In this document: piece by piece, positions 51,953 through 63,190 of the stretch
Numbering within the stretch: the first letter of the stretch is position 1
Layout of the letters: every line of letters begins with the position of its first letter
Assembly (NCBI RefSeq): GCF_003330725.1
Contig: NZ_CP030840.1
Span: 5,208,001 to 5,272,000 of the forward strand
From: Acidisarcina polymorpha
GTDB taxonomy: Bacteria; Acidobacteriota; Terriglobia; Terriglobales; Acidobacteriaceae
Reading direction: 5' to 3'
Length of the DNA: 64,000 nucleotides
Made by a program: the position numbers and the translations under genes
The notes under the pieces: generated by a model
Seen by the model: the letters and a program-made list of their open reading frames with translations, nothing else
Database searches by the model: none
Told to the model about the DNA's origin: nothing

Positions 51953-51968
51953 GGACCAGGGACTCGCC

Positions 51969-52005
51969 GTCCAGGCGTACGCGCCCATGGCGCAAAAGTC
52001 TGGAC
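51969..52005 (+). repeat. Intercistronic hairpin element, copy A (rpsL-rpsG spacer)
   Basis: GTCCAG (51969-51974) pairs with CTGGAC (52000-52005). An inner hairpin GCGCC-CAT-GGCGC occupies 51981-51993. It shares the GTCCAGGC start and the inner stem-loop with copy B at 56491, and the start with copy C at 57397. Confidence 0.5.
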
Positions 52006-52045
52006 GAATCAATTGAGCAAGTGAAGTTATTGAGATAAGGGAACT

Positions 52046-52516
52046 ATGCCGAGAAAAGGTCATATCGCGAAACGGGAAGTCGCAGCCGACCCCGTGTACA
52101 ACTCGACGCTGGTGACGAAGTTTGTCAACTCGATGATGTGGGGCGGCAAGAAGTCGACCGCGCAAAACATCTTTTATGAGGCAATGACGAACCTCGAATC
52201 CCGCGGCGGCGATGAAGCGCTGAAGCTCTTCAAGAAAGCGGTTGAGAACTGCAAGCCGCTGCTCGAAGTGAAGTCGCGCCGGGTTGGTGGCGCGAACTAT
52301 CAGGTGCCGATCGAAGTGAATCCGGAACGGCGCACTTCGCTCGCGATCCGCTGGCTGGTGAACTATGGCCGGGCGCGCGGCGAAAAGGGCATGGTCGACA
52401 AGTTGACCAACGAGCTGCTTGACGCAGCTAACGGCCGCGGAGCCGCGATGAAGAAGAAGGAAGACATTCATCGTATGGCCGAGGCGAACAAGGCGTTCGC
52501 GCATTATCGGTGGTAA
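52046..52516 (+). CDS. rpsG: 30S ribosomal protein S7
   Basis: Primary binder that organises the 3' major domain of 16S rRNA (head of the 30S subunit). [65 protein letters not shown] and the C-terminal [12 protein letters not shown] are standard S7 sequence. 156 residues, full length. AAGGG lies about 7 bases before the ATG. Second gene of the str cluster. Confidence 0.98.
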   Translation: MPRKGHIAKREVAADPVYNSTLVTKFVNSMMWGGKKSTAQNIFYEAMTNLESRGGDEALKLFKKAVENCKPLLEVKSRRVGGANYQVPIEVNPERRTSLAIRWLVNYGRARGEKGMVDKLTNELLDAANGRGAAMKKKEDIHRMAEANKAFAHYRW

Positions 52517-52650
52517 AGAGAAGTTTCCATAGCAAGAAAGCTTTTCAGTGACAGTTGTCAGTCCGTAAATTAGGACAAGCTCGCCGGAAGCTGGCGGGTC
52601 AAGCAGGGTAAGCAAAGGCAGGCCATGGCCTGCGAGAGTGAGAGATTCAA

Positions 52651-54732
<2,082 letters not shown>

Positions 54733-54825
54733 GTTCAGGTTGGTCAAGCTCAGCCTGCATCCGCAGCGGCTTGGTGAATAGAAACGCAGCAGCTTAAGTG
54801 TCAGTAGAGGAATAAAGGGGACGAG

Positions 54826-56013
54826 ATGGCGAAGGAGAAGTTTGACCGTTCGAAGCCGCATGTGAATGTTGGGACGATCGGGCACATTGATCATGGCAAG
54901 ACGACGTTGACGGCGGCGATCACGAAGGTGTTGTCGAAGCACAACCCGAACATCAAGTTTCGTTCGTTCGACACGATTGACAATGCTCCGGAAGAGCGGG
55001 AGCGCGGTATCACGATTGCCACGGCGCACGTGGAGTATGAGACGCCCAACCGGCATTATGCGCACGTCGATTGCCCGGGCCACGCTGATTACATCAAGAA
55101 CATGATCACCGGCGCGGCGCAGATGGATGGCGGGATTCTGGTGGTTGCGGCGACCGATGGTCCGATGCCGCAGACCAAGGAGCACGTGCTGTTGGCACGC
55201 CAGGTTGGCGTTCCTTCGCTGGTGGTGTTCTTGAACAAGTGCGATGCGGTCGATGATCCTGAATTGATTGACCTGGTCGAGATGGAAGTTCGCGAGCTCT
55301 TGTCGAAGTACGATTTTCCGGGCGACGATGTGCCGGTGATTCGCGGTTCGGCTCTGGGCGGCTTGAACGGCGAGCCGGAGTGGGAAGCGAAGATCGATGA
55401 GCTGATGGACGCGGTCGACAAGTACGTGCCGCTACCGGCGCGGGCGATCGACCAGCCGTTCCTGATGCCGATCGAAGACATCTTTTCGATCTCGGGACGC
55501 GGCACGGTGGTGACCGGGCGTATCGAGCGCGGCAAGGTGAAGGTGGGCGAAGAGGCTGAGATTGTCGGCTTCCGCGACACTCGCAAGACGGTTGTGACCG
55601 GCGTCGAGATGTTCAAGAAGCAGCTCGATGAGGGTCTGGCGGGCGACAATGCCGGACTGCTGTTGCGCGGCATTGCCAAGGAAGATGTCGAGCGCGGCAT
55701 GGTGCTGGCGAAGCCCGGATCGATCAAGCCGCACACCCAGTTCAAGGGCGAGATTTATGTCTTGTCGAAGGAAGAAGGCGGTCGGCATACTCCGTTCTTT
55801 AACGGCTATCGTCCGCAGTTCTACTTCCGCACCACCGACGTGACCGGAACGGCGAAGCTGCCGGAGGGCACGGAGATGGTGATGCCGGGGGACAATGTGC
55901 AGCTTGAGATTACGCTGCATACGCCGGTGGCGATGGAGAAGGGCCTGCGCTTCGCAATTCGCGAAGGCGGCCGCACGGTCGGCGCCGGGACGATCTCGGA
56001 AATTATCAAGTAA
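54826..56013 (+). CDS. tuf: Elongation factor Tu
   Basis: Delivers aminoacyl-tRNA to the ribosome. G1 is [16 protein letters not shown]2 region [17 protein letters not shown]3 [19 protein letters not shown]4 NKCD. Domain II follows with [13 protein letters not shown], then domain III with [10 protein letters not shown] and a C-terminal [17 protein letters not shown]. 395 residues. The codon use is heavily biased, as expected for one of the most abundant proteins. It follows fusA by 93 bases and is followed by a structured spacer before rpsJ. Confidence 0.98.
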   Translation: MAKEKFDRSKPHVNVGTIGHIDHGKTTLTAAITKVLSKHNPNIKFRSFDTIDNAPEERERGITIATAHVEYETPNRHYAHVDCPGHADYIKNMITGAAQMDGGILVVAATDGPMPQTKEHVLLARQVGVPSLVVFLNKCDAVDDPELIDLVEMEVRELLSKYDFPGDDVPVIRGSALGGLNGEPEWEAKIDELMDAVDKYVPLPARAIDQPFLMPIEDIFSISGRGTVVTGRIERGKVKVGEEAEIVGFRDTRKTVVTGVEMFKKQLDEGLAGDNAGLLLRGIAKEDVERGMVLAKPGSIKPHTQFKGEIYVLSKEEGGRHTPFFNGYRPQFYFRTTDVTGTAKLPEGTEMVMPGDNVQLEITLHTPVAMEKGLRFAIREGGRTVGAGTISEIIK

Positions 56014-56165
56014 CAGCGCCACACTGCGTGTGGCAAGCGGTTCAGCGAATGCATAGCAGCAAGTCAGCGGAGGAAGCAAAGTTCGCTGGCTTGCTGGGCG
56101 AACCAAGTGAGCCGCTGACTCGCTAAGAAGATCGCGAAGCGAGCTTCGCTTAAAGGAAGATTGAC
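56014..56165 (+). promoter_or_regulatory. Structured tuf-rpsJ spacer with three hairpins
   Basis: Three successive stems: GCCACAC-TGC-GTGTGGC (56018-56034, directly after the tuf stop), AGCAAGTCAGCG/CGCTGGCTTGCT (56058-56095, twelve positions with one G-U), and GCGAAG-CGAG-CTTCGC (56134-56149), just before the rpsJ ribosome site. No U-tract follows any of them. Possibly an RNA processing or attenuation region between the str and S10 operons. Confidence 0.5.
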
Positions 56166-56483
56166 ATGGTAGGACAAAGAATCAGGATCCGGCTCAAGGC
56201 TTACGACTATCGTGTGCTCGATACTTCGACGGGCGAGATCGTAGACACCGCCAAGCGGACCGGGGCGCAGGTGGCGGGGCCGATTCCGTTGCCGACGATC
56301 AAGAATAAGTATTGCGTGCTCCGTTCGCCGCATGTCGATAAAAAGTCGCGGGAACAGTTCGAGATTCGTACCCACAAACGGCTCATCGACATTCTCGAGC
56401 CCACTCAGCAAACCGTGGACGCGCTGATGAAGCTCGATCTGCCGGCTGGCGTGGACGTCGAGATTAAGGCATTCGAGAAGTAG
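56166..56483 (+). CDS. rpsJ: 30S ribosomal protein S10
   Basis: Head protein of the 30S subunit, and in E. coli also the NusB partner in antitermination. [52 protein letters not shown] and [12 protein letters not shown] are standard S10 sequence. 105 residues. AAAGGAAG lies 6-7 bases upstream of the ATG. First gene of the S10 operon, followed by rplC. Confidence 0.98.
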   Translation: MVGQRIRIRLKAYDYRVLDTSTGEIVDTAKRTGAQVAGPIPLPTIKNKYCVLRSPHVDKKSREQFEIRTHKRLIDILEPTQQTVDALMKLDLPAGVDVEIKAFEK

Positions 56484-56490
56484 GATTGCG

Positions 56491-56530
56491 GTCCAGGCGA
56501 ACGTGCCTATGGTACGGACGCTGACCTGGG
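56491..56530 (+). repeat. Intercistronic hairpin element, copy B (rpsJ-rplC spacer)
   Basis: GTCCAGGCG at the start, inner hairpin CGTGCC-TAT-GGTACG (56502-56516), and outer pairing CCAGG (56493-56497) with CCTGG (56525-56529). Compared with copy A, C-G in the inner stem becomes T-A with pairing kept. Confidence 0.5.
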
Positions 56531-56593
56531 AAGTTGATAGCACTTAGACCCCGGCAGTGCCTGCAACCGCGGGCATGATGAGGAGGAGAGACG

Positions 56594-57388
56594 ATGGCAG
56601 TTACAGGAATTCTAGGCAAGAAGATCGGGATGACGCAGGTATTTGACGAACGGGGAGAAGTGCACCCCATCACCGTCCTGCAGGCCGGCCCTTGCGTGAT
56701 CACGCAGTTGAAGACCCTGGCCAAGGATGGTTACGATTCGGCGCAGATCGGCCTGGTCGAGTTCGTCAAGGGCTCCAAGGTGAATAAGGCGCAGGCAGGG
56801 CACTTCGCGAAGAACAACGTTCCTCCTGTCAAGCTGCTCAAGGAAGTTCCGGTAGAGGTTCTAGCCACTACGGGCGAGGTCGTTCAGGACGCTGAGGATG
56901 GCAATGGCGCAGGCAACGGCAAGATGAAAGCCGGAGACAAGGTCCTGGTCGACATCTTCTCCGATGACAAATATGTCGACGTGAGCGGCACCAGCAAGGG
57001 ACGCGGATTTGCGGGCGTCATTCGCCGGCATGGTTTCGGCGGCGGCCCGAAGTCCCATGGGCACATGTTCCAGGTGCAAGGTTCAATCGGCGCTTCGTCC
57101 TTTCCGTCGCGTGTCTTCCCCGGTCAGAGAATGCCGGGGCATATGGGTGCGGCCAGCGTGACCGTCCGCAACCTGCGCATACGCGGCATTGACCTGGACG
57201 AGAACTTGTTGATGGTTGAGGGCGCGGTTCCCGGTCCTCGCGATGGCTATGTGCTGATCTCAAAGTCGAAGGCTCCTCCTCGCGAGCGCCGTGGCTTCGG
57301 CGGTTCGGGCACAGTCGATCCATTGAAGGCATCGAAGAAGGCTTCAGGCGGCAAGGCCCCGGCCAAGGGCGGCGCCAAGAAGAAGTAG
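56594..57388 (+). CDS. rplC: 50S ribosomal protein L3
   Basis: Early-assembly protein whose loop reaches the peptidyl-transferase centre. GILGKKIGMTQVFDERGEVHPITVLQ, GFVRRHGFGG-like GVIRRHGFGGGPKSHG, RVFPGQRMPGHMG and VEGAVPGPRDGYVLISKS are canonical. 264 residues, longer than the 209 of E. coli, because of an insert near residues 95-115 (VVQDAEDGNGAGNGKMKAGD) and a Lys/Ala/Gly-rich C-terminal tail. GGAGGAGAG lies about 5 bases before the ATG. Confidence 0.97.
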   Translation: MAVTGILGKKIGMTQVFDERGEVHPITVLQAGPCVITQLKTLAKDGYDSAQIGLVEFVKGSKVNKAQAGHFAKNNVPPVKLLKEVPVEVLATTGEVVQDAEDGNGAGNGKMKAGDKVLVDIFSDDKYVDVSGTSKGRGFAGVIRRHGFGGGPKSHGHMFQVQGSIGASSFPSRVFPGQRMPGHMGAASVTVRNLRIRGIDLDENLLMVEGAVPGPRDGYVLISKSKAPPRERRGFGGSGTVDPLKASKKASGGKAPAKGGAKKK

Positions 57389-57396
57389 GGCTGGCC

Positions 57397-57430
57397 GTCC
57401 AGGCACAAGCACATCGTTGCAACGGAATGA
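57397..57430 (+). repeat. Intercistronic element, copy C (rplC-rplD spacer), degenerate
   Basis: GTCCAGGC (57397-57404) right after the rplC stop, as in copies A and B. Downstream the similarity fades, but a palindrome CGTTGCAACG (57415-57424) supplies a stem. CTGG-CCGT-CCAG (57391-57402) can also pair. Confidence 0.35.
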
Positions 57431-57479
57431 TTTTCAGCTAATGGCGAGAGGCCGATTTTGGCCTTCGAAAGAGAAGAAG

Positions 57480-58166
57480 ATGGCGAACTTAGACGTAATA
57501 GATCTCGGCGGACAAAAGGTAGGCTCGATAGAGCTGGCCGAAGAGGTCTTTGGTCCGAGCCAGGCGAACGAGGCACTCCTTTGGGAGGCGGTCAAGCACT
57601 ATCGTGCCGCTCTTCGCCAGGGGACAGCCGCGACCAAGAACAAGAAGTTGGTCTCCGGCGCTGGCAAGAAGCTTTGGAAGCAAAAGGGTACTGGGCGCGC
57701 GCGAGTCGGCTCAATCCGCTCCCCGCTCTGGCGGCACGGCGGAACGGTGCACGGACCGCAGCCGCGTTCTTACGACTACGCTTTTCCGCGCAAGAAGGTG
57801 CTTGGCGCGTTGCGCGCCGCGCTGGCCGCCAAGCTGGCCGATGGCAAGCTGACCGTCGTCGAGAGCCTGGAGCTGAATGAGCCGAAGTCAAAACTTTACC
57901 GCGCGGCGCTCGACAAGCTCGAAGCCAAGCGTACGACGTTGCTGGTAGAGAGCGGACAGGCGCTCAGCGAGAAGCTCTACCTGGGTTCGCGCAACTTAAA
58001 GAATGTTGAACTGGTGCTGACAACGGAAGTTCATCCCTACGATCTTCTTCGCTATGAGCGCGCGATCTTCTCCCGCTCGGCGATAGAGAAGCTCCAGGAA
58101 TCTTTGAAGAAGACGGTCTCCAAGCGTCGCCTCGCGGCCGCGCAGACCCAACCGGAGGTAGCGTAA
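57480..58166 (+). CDS. rplD: 50S ribosomal protein L4
   Basis: Early-assembly protein lining the exit tunnel. In E. coli it also autoregulates the S10 operon. Start at ATG 57480 with GAGAAGAAG before it. An in-frame ATG at 57417 adds 21 residues that are not L4-like. NKKLVSGAGKKLWKQKGTGRARVGSIRSPLWRHGG, PRKKVLGALRAALAAKL and DLLRYERAIFSRSAIEKL are typical. 228 residues. The rplW ATG directly follows its stop. Confidence 0.97.
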   Translation: MANLDVIDLGGQKVGSIELAEEVFGPSQANEALLWEAVKHYRAALRQGTAATKNKKLVSGAGKKLWKQKGTGRARVGSIRSPLWRHGGTVHGPQPRSYDYAFPRKKVLGALRAALAAKLADGKLTVVESLELNEPKSKLYRAALDKLEAKRTTLLVESGQALSEKLYLGSRNLKNVELVLTTEVHPYDLLRYERAIFSRSAIEKLQESLKKTVSKRRLAAAQTQPEVA

Positions 58167-58460
58167 ATGGCTACGACCTATACGACGATTCGCCGCCCGT
58201 TGATTACCGAGAAGGGGCTGGGCGTCAAAGAAACTGAAGGCACGCTGGTCTTTGAGGTCGCCGCGGATGCCACCAAGACCTCGGTGAAACAGGCAGTCGA
58301 GGTGCTCTTTAAGGTGAAGGTCGCGGCGGTGCGTACCGCCAATTATGCCGGTAAGGAACGGCGGCGGGGTAAGTTTTCCGGCTTTCGTCCAGACTGGAAA
58401 AAGGCCTATGTTCGCCTGAGGGCCGGCGAGAAAATGCCGGAATACGTGAACAGTCTCTAG
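58167..58460 (+). CDS. rplW: 50S ribosomal protein L23
   Basis: Exit-tunnel rim protein, dock for trigger factor and SRP. TTIRRPLITEKGL at the N-terminus, VKQAVEVLFKVKVAAVRTANYAGKERRRGKFSGFRPDWKKAYV and a C-terminal GEKMPEYVNSL. 97 residues, normal. Its start abuts the rplD stop, so translation is coupled. Confidence 0.97.
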   Translation: MATTYTTIRRPLITEKGLGVKETEGTLVFEVAADATKTSVKQAVEVLFKVKVAAVRTANYAGKERRRGKFSGFRPDWKKAYVRLRAGEKMPEYVNSL

Positions 58461-58582
58461 GTCGAAGATTTAGAGATCGGACGAAGCAGTAAGGCAGTGG
58501 GAGGAACGCTCTCCCGTTCTGCGAACAGGATTACGGGCGGTTGAGTTCGAACCGCCAACTAAGTTGGGCAAGGAATTTAGCG

Positions 58583-59407
58583 ATGCCAATCAAGACATAC
58601 CGACCGACAACACCGACGCTTCGTTTTAAGACGACGCTGGTCAATGACGACTTGACGACAGACAAGCCGTACAAGCCGCTGTTGGCAGTCAAGCAGCGCA
58701 CCGGCGGCCGTGCCAATACCGGCCGGATCGCGGTTCGCCATCATGGCGGCGGCCATAAGCAGAAGTTGCGGTTAATCGACTTCAAACGGGACAAGTACGG
58801 GATCCCCGGGAAGGTCGCGACGATCGAGTACGATCCGAACCGTTCCTCCCGCATCGCTTTGATCAGTTATGCGGACGGAGAGAAGCGCTACATCCTGCAG
58901 CCGGTCGGCCTGAAGGTCGGACAAGTGATTACCAGCGGGCCTGAGGCGGATATCCTCATCGGCAACGCGTTGCCACTCAAGAATATTCCCGCCGGTACGA
59001 CGGTGCATAACGTCGAGCTGCGGCCCGGGAAGGGCGCCCAGATGGTGCGCTCGGCTGGATCTTCCGCGCAGCTGGTTGCCAAAGAAGGCGATTACGCGCT
59101 CTTGAAGCTGCCTTCCGGGGAGACTCGCAAGGTGTTGGTTGAATGCATGGCGACGATCGGCCAAGTGGGCAATACCGATCACGAGAATGTCTCGATCGGC
59201 AAGGCGGGACGTAATCGCTGGAAGGGCATTCGTCCGGCAAACCGCGGCGTTTCGATGAATCCGGTCGACCATCCGCACGGTGGTGGTGAGGGCAAGACTT
59301 CGGGCGGCCGGCATCCGGTCACCCCATGGGGTCAGCCGACGCGTGGTTACAAGACTCGAAACAACAAGCGGACGGACGCGTTCATCGTGAGCCGGGCCAA
59401 GAAGTAG
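58583..59407 (+). CDS. rplB: 50S ribosomal protein L2
   Basis: Binds 23S rRNA near the peptidyl-transferase centre. Start at ATG 58583 with AAGGA 9 bases upstream. It begins [14 protein letters not shown], as expected, whereas an in-frame ATG at 58541 would add residues without homology. [57 protein letters not shown] and the conserved [13 protein letters not shown] are intact. 274 residues, typical. Confidence 0.98.
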   Translation: MPIKTYRPTTPTLRFKTTLVNDDLTTDKPYKPLLAVKQRTGGRANTGRIAVRHHGGGHKQKLRLIDFKRDKYGIPGKVATIEYDPNRSSRIALISYADGEKRYILQPVGLKVGQVITSGPEADILIGNALPLKNIPAGTTVHNVELRPGKGAQMVRSAGSSAQLVAKEGDYALLKLPSGETRKVLVECMATIGQVGNTDHENVSIGKAGRNRWKGIRPANRGVSMNPVDHPHGGGEGKTSGGRHPVTPWGQPTRGYKTRNNKRTDAFIVSRAKK

Positions 59408-59420
59408 GAGCGATTAGCAG

Positions 59421-59708
59421 ATGGCACGTTCGACAAAGAAGGGTCCATTCATCGATACCCACCTCACGGTAAAGATCGAGGCGTTGAATCAGGCGAATGA
59501 CAAGAAAGTAGTGCGCACCTGGTCACGGCGTTCGACGATCCACCCGGACTTCGTGGGCCACACGATTGCTGTTCATAACGGCAAGAAGTTTATTCCGGTC
59601 TATGTGACTGAGAATATGGTCGGTCACAAGCTCGGCGAGTTTTCAGCCACGCGCACGTTCAAGGGCCACTCAGCCAAGGCTTCGGAGTCGTCGGCCAAGC
59701 CCCGGTAG
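59421..59708 (+). CDS. rpsS: 30S ribosomal protein S19
   Basis: Forms a complex with S13 in the 30S head. [60 protein letters not shown] and ATRTFKGHS are standard. 95 residues. It begins 13 bases after the rplB stop. Confidence 0.98.
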   Translation: MARSTKKGPFIDTHLTVKIEALNQANDKKVVRTWSRRSTIHPDFVGHTIAVHNGKKFIPVYVTENMVGHKLGEFSATRTFKGHSAKASESSAKPR

Positions 59709-59741
59709 TTTTCGATTTTTCGAAGTTTGAGAAGGTAAGCC

Positions 59742-60251
59742 ATGCAATTGGATACGAGAGAGTTTCGGGCCGAGGCCAAGTTCCAGCGAGTGTCGCCCCA
59801 GAAGGCGCGCCTGGTGCTGGAGTTGATCAAGGGCCGCCGGGTAGAAGACGCCATTAACACGGTAATGTTCACCAAGAAGGGTGTCGCTCCGCTGGTCGAG
59901 AAGGTGTTGCGTTCGGCGGTGCAGAATGCCAACTATCTGAGTGAAGAGCAGGGTCTCGATGTCGATGTCGACAACCTTTATGTGAAGACCGCTCTGGCCA
60001 ATGACGGTCCCCGGATGAAGCGGATTCGGCCTGCTCCGATGGGCCGTGCCTATCGCTATCAGCGCCGCTTGTCGCACATCGTGATCTCGGTCGCAGAGCG
60101 AAAGACCCTCGGCCTGGTTGAAACCGTAGGCGAGAGCGATGCGCCTACAGCCAAGAAGAGGCTCACCAGGAAGCCGGCCAAGAAAACCGTGACCCGGAGT
60201 GGTGCCGCCAAAGGCAAGAACTGGAACAAGAAGGCGACATCGGGCAAGTAA
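59742..60251 (+). CDS. rplV: 50S ribosomal protein L22 with extended basic C-terminus
   Basis: Assembly protein and exit-tunnel constriction. [31 protein letters not shown] and [29 protein letters not shown] are canonical. The core ends near residue 118. A further roughly 50 residues rich in Lys, Thr, Arg and Ala ([20 protein letters not shown]) follow, giving 169 residues against about 110 in E. coli. AAGG lies about 7 bases before the ATG. Confidence 0.97.
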   Translation: MQLDTREFRAEAKFQRVSPQKARLVLELIKGRRVEDAINTVMFTKKGVAPLVEKVLRSAVQNANYLSEEQGLDVDVDNLYVKTALANDGPRMKRIRPAPMGRAYRYQRRLSHIVISVAERKTLGLVETVGESDAPTAKKRLTRKPAKKTVTRSGAAKGKNWNKKATSGK

Positions 60252-60331
60252 GTCAGGCGACGCCAGAACTACAGTCGCAACCGGGCCGAGTTGGCCCACG
60301 AAGTAGACGGACAAGGATCAAAGAGGAAACT

Positions 60332-61000
60332 ATGGGACAGAAAGTCCACCCTTACGGATTTCGGCTCGGAGTGAACAAGCCGTGGAAGTCGCGCTGGTTC
60401 GTCGAGCGCGATTACGACAAGCTGCTGGTCGAGGACGTTCATCTGAAGCGCGAGCTGAAGGAGAAACTCAAGGCCGCCGGAGTGAGCTCGGTCGAGATCG
60501 AGCGCCCCGGCAACAAGCTGCGCCTGATCATTCGCACTGCGCGCCCCGGCATCGTGATCGGGCGCAAGGGCGCGGAGATCGACAAACTGAAGCTCGAGTT
60601 GCAGAAGCGGACCAACCGGGACGTTTTCATCGATATTCTCGAAGTGAATAAACCGGAGCTCGACGCCCAGCTGGTCTCCGAAAACATTGCTTTGCAGCTC
60701 GAAAAGCGGGTCGGCTTTCGCCGCGCCATGCGCAAGTCGGTGGATTCGGCGCTGCGCTTCGGCTGCAAGGGCATCAAGGTCCGGGTCTCGGGCCGCTTGA
60801 ACGGGAATGAGATCGCCCGCTCTGAGTGGTATCTGCAGGGCCGCTTGCCGCTGCACACGCTGCGCGCTGACATCGATTACGGCTTTTCCGAGGCGCATAC
60901 GACTTACGGCATCATCGGCGTCAAGACCTGGATCTATCGCGGCGATATCTACGAACAAAAGCGCCGTCAGCCGCAGCCGGTAGGTACCTCGGTATTTTAG
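60332..61000 (+). CDS. rpsC: 30S ribosomal protein S3
   Basis: 30S head protein at the mRNA entry site. [22 protein letters not shown], the KH-domain [18 protein letters not shown], and the C-terminal [38 protein letters not shown] and [18 protein letters not shown] are intact. 222 residues, normal. Confidence 0.98.
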   Translation: MGQKVHPYGFRLGVNKPWKSRWFVERDYDKLLVEDVHLKRELKEKLKAAGVSSVEIERPGNKLRLIIRTARPGIVIGRKGAEIDKLKLELQKRTNRDVFIDILEVNKPELDAQLVSENIALQLEKRVGFRRAMRKSVDSALRFGCKGIKVRVSGRLNGNEIARSEWYLQGRLPLHTLRADIDYGFSEAHTTYGIIGVKTWIYRGDIYEQKRRQPQPVGTSVF

Positions 61001-61106
61001 GACTCTCCGTCACCCGCGGGTTCGAAGCTTGTGGGGCGGAGTTGAACCAAAGGGTTGAACCGACTAGTTGAAAGCTAGCGGCTAAAAGTTAAAGGCTGGT
61101 TTCGTT

Positions 61107-61541
61107 ATGTTGATGCCAAAGAAAGTGAAGTTCCGCAAGCAGCAGCGCGGACGAATGACGGGTAAGGCGTGGCGCGGTTCGGAGTTGTCGTTTGGCGACT
61201 TCGGCCTCAAGGTCATGGAGTGTGGGTATATTACTGACCGCCAGATAGAGGCCAGCCGTATTGCGATGACCCGGTTTATCAAGCGTGGTGGCAAGATTTG
61301 GCTGCGGGTCTTCCCGGACAAACCGGTCACCAAGAAGCCGGCCGAAACCCGTATGGGTAAGGGTAAGGGCGCGCCCGATCATTGGGTCGCCGTCTGCCGC
61401 CCGGGCAAACTGCTCTTCGAGATGGAGGGCGTGTCGTCCGAGATGGCGCAAGAGGCGATGCGGCTCGCGGCCCACAAGCTTCCCTTGAAGACGAAGTTCG
61501 TGCAGCGTCATGATGCCAAGGTCGTTGCCGCGGCCAAGTAA
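61107..61541 (+). CDS. rplP: 50S ribosomal protein L16
   Basis: Located near the A and P sites of the large subunit. [77 protein letters not shown] and [29 protein letters not shown] match the family. The arginine equivalent to the 2-oxoglutarate hydroxylation site is in the RPG/FPD region. 144 residues. ATGs at 61107 and 61113 are both possible; the first keeps the common MLMPKK form. Confidence 0.97.
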   Translation: MLMPKKVKFRKQQRGRMTGKAWRGSELSFGDFGLKVMECGYITDRQIEASRIAMTRFIKRGGKIWLRVFPDKPVTKKPAETRMGKGKGAPDHWVAVCRPGKLLFEMEGVSSEMAQEAMRLAAHKLPLKTKFVQRHDAKVVAAAK

Positions 61542-61587
61542 GACGAGTGGTTCCGAGTAGTCGAGAAGTCAACGAGAGAGATACGAG

Positions 61588-61854
61588 ATGGAAACCGAAA
61601 AGATCCGCAATCTGAGCGATGGGGAGTTGGTCGAGCAAGAGCGTCAAGCCGCCGAGCAGCTCTTCCGTCTGCGCTTTCAGATGAAACTGGGGCAGAACGA
61701 GGGTGTCAAGAAGGTTCGCGAGCTGCGCAAAGACGTGGCCCGCATCAAGACCATCGCCCGCGAACGCGCGTTGGGGTTGCACGGCGCCACGCCAAAGAGT
61801 GAACCCTCCTTGCCGCCGGCCAAGAGCAAGAAATCGAAGAAGGAGGCTCGCTAA
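61588..61854 (+). CDS. rpmC: 50S ribosomal protein L29 with basic C-terminal tail
   Basis: Exit-tunnel rim protein. KIRNLSDGELVEQERQAAEQLFRLRFQMKLGQNE and VRELRKDVARIKTIARERALG form the usual two-helix hairpin. The last 20-odd residues (PSLPPAKSKKSKKEAR) are an added Lys-rich tail. 88 residues. The rpsQ start follows 3 bases after the stop. Confidence 0.95.
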   Translation: METEKIRNLSDGELVEQERQAAEQLFRLRFQMKLGQNEGVKKVRELRKDVARIKTIARERALGLHGATPKSEPSLPPAKSKKSKKEAR

Positions 61855-61857
61855 GTT

Positions 61858-62205
61858 ATGTCCGAAGAAAATGCAGGCACAGTCGCCACCAGCGCTGCCG
61901 CTCCTACCGAGAAGCAGGCCCGTCGCAACGAGAAGGTTGGCCAGGTCGTCTCGACCAAGATGCAGAAGACGATCGTCGTCGAGATCGAGATGCGCAAGGC
62001 CCATCCAAAGTACAAGCGCGTCATGAAGACCAACAAGAAGTTTTACGCGCACGACGAGCAGAACTCAGCCCGGGTTGGCGATATGGTCCGGATTCGAGAG
62101 ACCCGCCCGTTGAGCAAGTTGAAGCGTTGGCAGTTGGAAGAGATTGTTCGGCGTTCCGCGCTGGCCCAGGCCGAAGATGCGGCCGCTGCGGCAAAGTTGG
62201 CTTAG
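61858..62205 (+). CDS. rpsQ: 30S ribosomal protein S17 with N-terminal extension
   Basis: Primary 16S rRNA binder in the 30S body. The core starts near residue 24 ([21 protein letters not shown]), with [19 protein letters not shown] and [25 protein letters not shown]. About 23 Ala/Thr-rich residues precede it, and a short Ala-rich tail follows. The whole is 115 residues against about 84 in E. coli. It begins 3 bases after rpmC. Confidence 0.96.
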   Translation: MSEENAGTVATSAAAPTEKQARRNEKVGQVVSTKMQKTIVVEIEMRKAHPKYKRVMKTNKKFYAHDEQNSARVGDMVRIRETRPLSKLKRWQLEEIVRRSALAQAEDAAAAAKLA

Positions 62206-62277
62206 CGATCGTTGCGGTAGGGTATAGGTTTCTGCGGTAACGCTGGCCAATAAGACCGGCGGTAGAGGGAGACGAAG

Positions 62278-62649
62278 ATGGCAGTACAGATGAGGACCAT
62301 GCTCGCGGTAGCCGATAACTCCGGCGCACGCAAGCTGCAAGTAATCCTTCCGCTGGGTGGGTCAAGCGGCAAGAAGGCCGGTCTTGGCGATGTAGTCACG
62401 GCGGCGGTGAAGGAAGCCTCTCCCGACGGGCAGGTCAAGAAGGGCAAAGTGGTGAAGGCCGTCATCGTCCGGACCCACAAAGAATATCGCCGCCGGGACG
62501 GGACCTACATCCGCTTCGACGAGAATGCCGCGGTGCTGATCAACGATGCCGGCGAGCCGGTAGGCACCCGCGTCTTCGGACCGGTGGCCCGTGAGCTCCG
62601 CGAAAAGAAGTTTTTGAAGATTGTTTCGCTCGCGCCGGAAGTCATCTAG
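62278..62649 (+). CDS. rplN: 50S ribosomal protein L14
   Basis: Subunit-interface protein of the large subunit, first gene of the spc operon. [53 protein letters not shown] and [18 protein letters not shown] are canonical. The C-terminal [28 protein letters not shown] is complete. 123 residues. GGGAGACG lies just before the ATG. Confidence 0.98.
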   Translation: MAVQMRTMLAVADNSGARKLQVILPLGGSSGKKAGLGDVVTAAVKEASPDGQVKKGKVVKAVIVRTHKEYRRRDGTYIRFDENAAVLINDAGEPVGTRVFGPVARELREKKFLKIVSLAPEVI

Positions 62650-62670
62650 GCCGCGCCGCAAGTGATCTAG
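62632..62670 (+). repeat. Tandem 21-base duplication of the rplN 3' end
   Basis: GCGCCGGAAGTCATCTAG (62632-62649, the last codons and stop) is repeated as GCGCCGCAAGTGATCTAG (62653-62670), 16 of 18 identical, with a 21-base period that keeps the frame and carries a second TAG. Confidence 0.6.
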
Positions 62671-62717
62671 CTTCGACGGATCCCGCTCTAGCAGCGGACC
62701 AGAGTAAAGGAAGAGTG

Positions 62718-63053
62718 ATGCCGAGTTTGAATATACAGCGCAATGATCGGGTCCAGGTGATCGCAGGCAGCGACCGGGGGAAGCAGGGCCGTGTCCTGCG
62801 CGTCATTCCGGACAGCAACAAGGTGTTGGTCGAGCACGTTCACATCGTGAAGAAGAACGTTCGCCCGAATCCTCAGAAGAACATCAAAGGCGGCATCGCC
62901 GAGCAGGAGGCGGCTGTCCACGTCTCAAACGTTATGTTGATTTGCCCTAACTGCGGGCCGTCGCGAGTTGGACACAAGTTCGAGGGCGACAAGAAGGTTC
63001 GGGTCTGCAAGAAGTGCGATCAGGTCATTGAGACCAAGGGCAAAAAGAAGTAG
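62718..63053 (+). CDS. rplX: 50S ribosomal protein L24
   Basis: Assembly-initiator protein of the large subunit. Start at ATG 62718 (AAAGGAAG upstream); the GTG directly before it is also in frame. NDRVQVIAGSDRGKQGRVLRV is the KOW motif, then VLVEHVHIVKKNVRPNPQKNIKGGIAEQEAAVHVSNVMLICPNC. The C-terminal zinc-ribbon-like cysteines are in CPNCGPSRVGH and CKKCDQ. 111 residues. Many L24 proteins have this short C-terminal CxxC pair. Confidence 0.97.
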   Translation: MPSLNIQRNDRVQVIAGSDRGKQGRVLRVIPDSNKVLVEHVHIVKKNVRPNPQKNIKGGIAEQEAAVHVSNVMLICPNCGPSRVGHKFEGDKKVRVCKKCDQVIETKGKKK

Positions 63054-63079
63054 GCCTGGCGCGGTCGCGAATAGGCGGC

Positions 63080-63116
63080 CTTGAGCACTCGACGTAGGGC
63101 TTGAGCACTTGACGTA
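63080..63116 (+). repeat. Direct repeat in the rplX-rplE spacer
   Basis: CTTGAGCACTCGACGTA (63080-63096) and CTTGAGCACTTGACGTA (63100-63116), differing at one base, with a 20-base period. No hairpin or promoter is evident. Confidence 0.6.
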
Positions 63117-63190
63117 ATAGATGAATGCTTCACGCAACGGTAAAGGGCGAGTTCGGCCGAATCCGAGACCGTGAGAATGGAAGAGACAAG

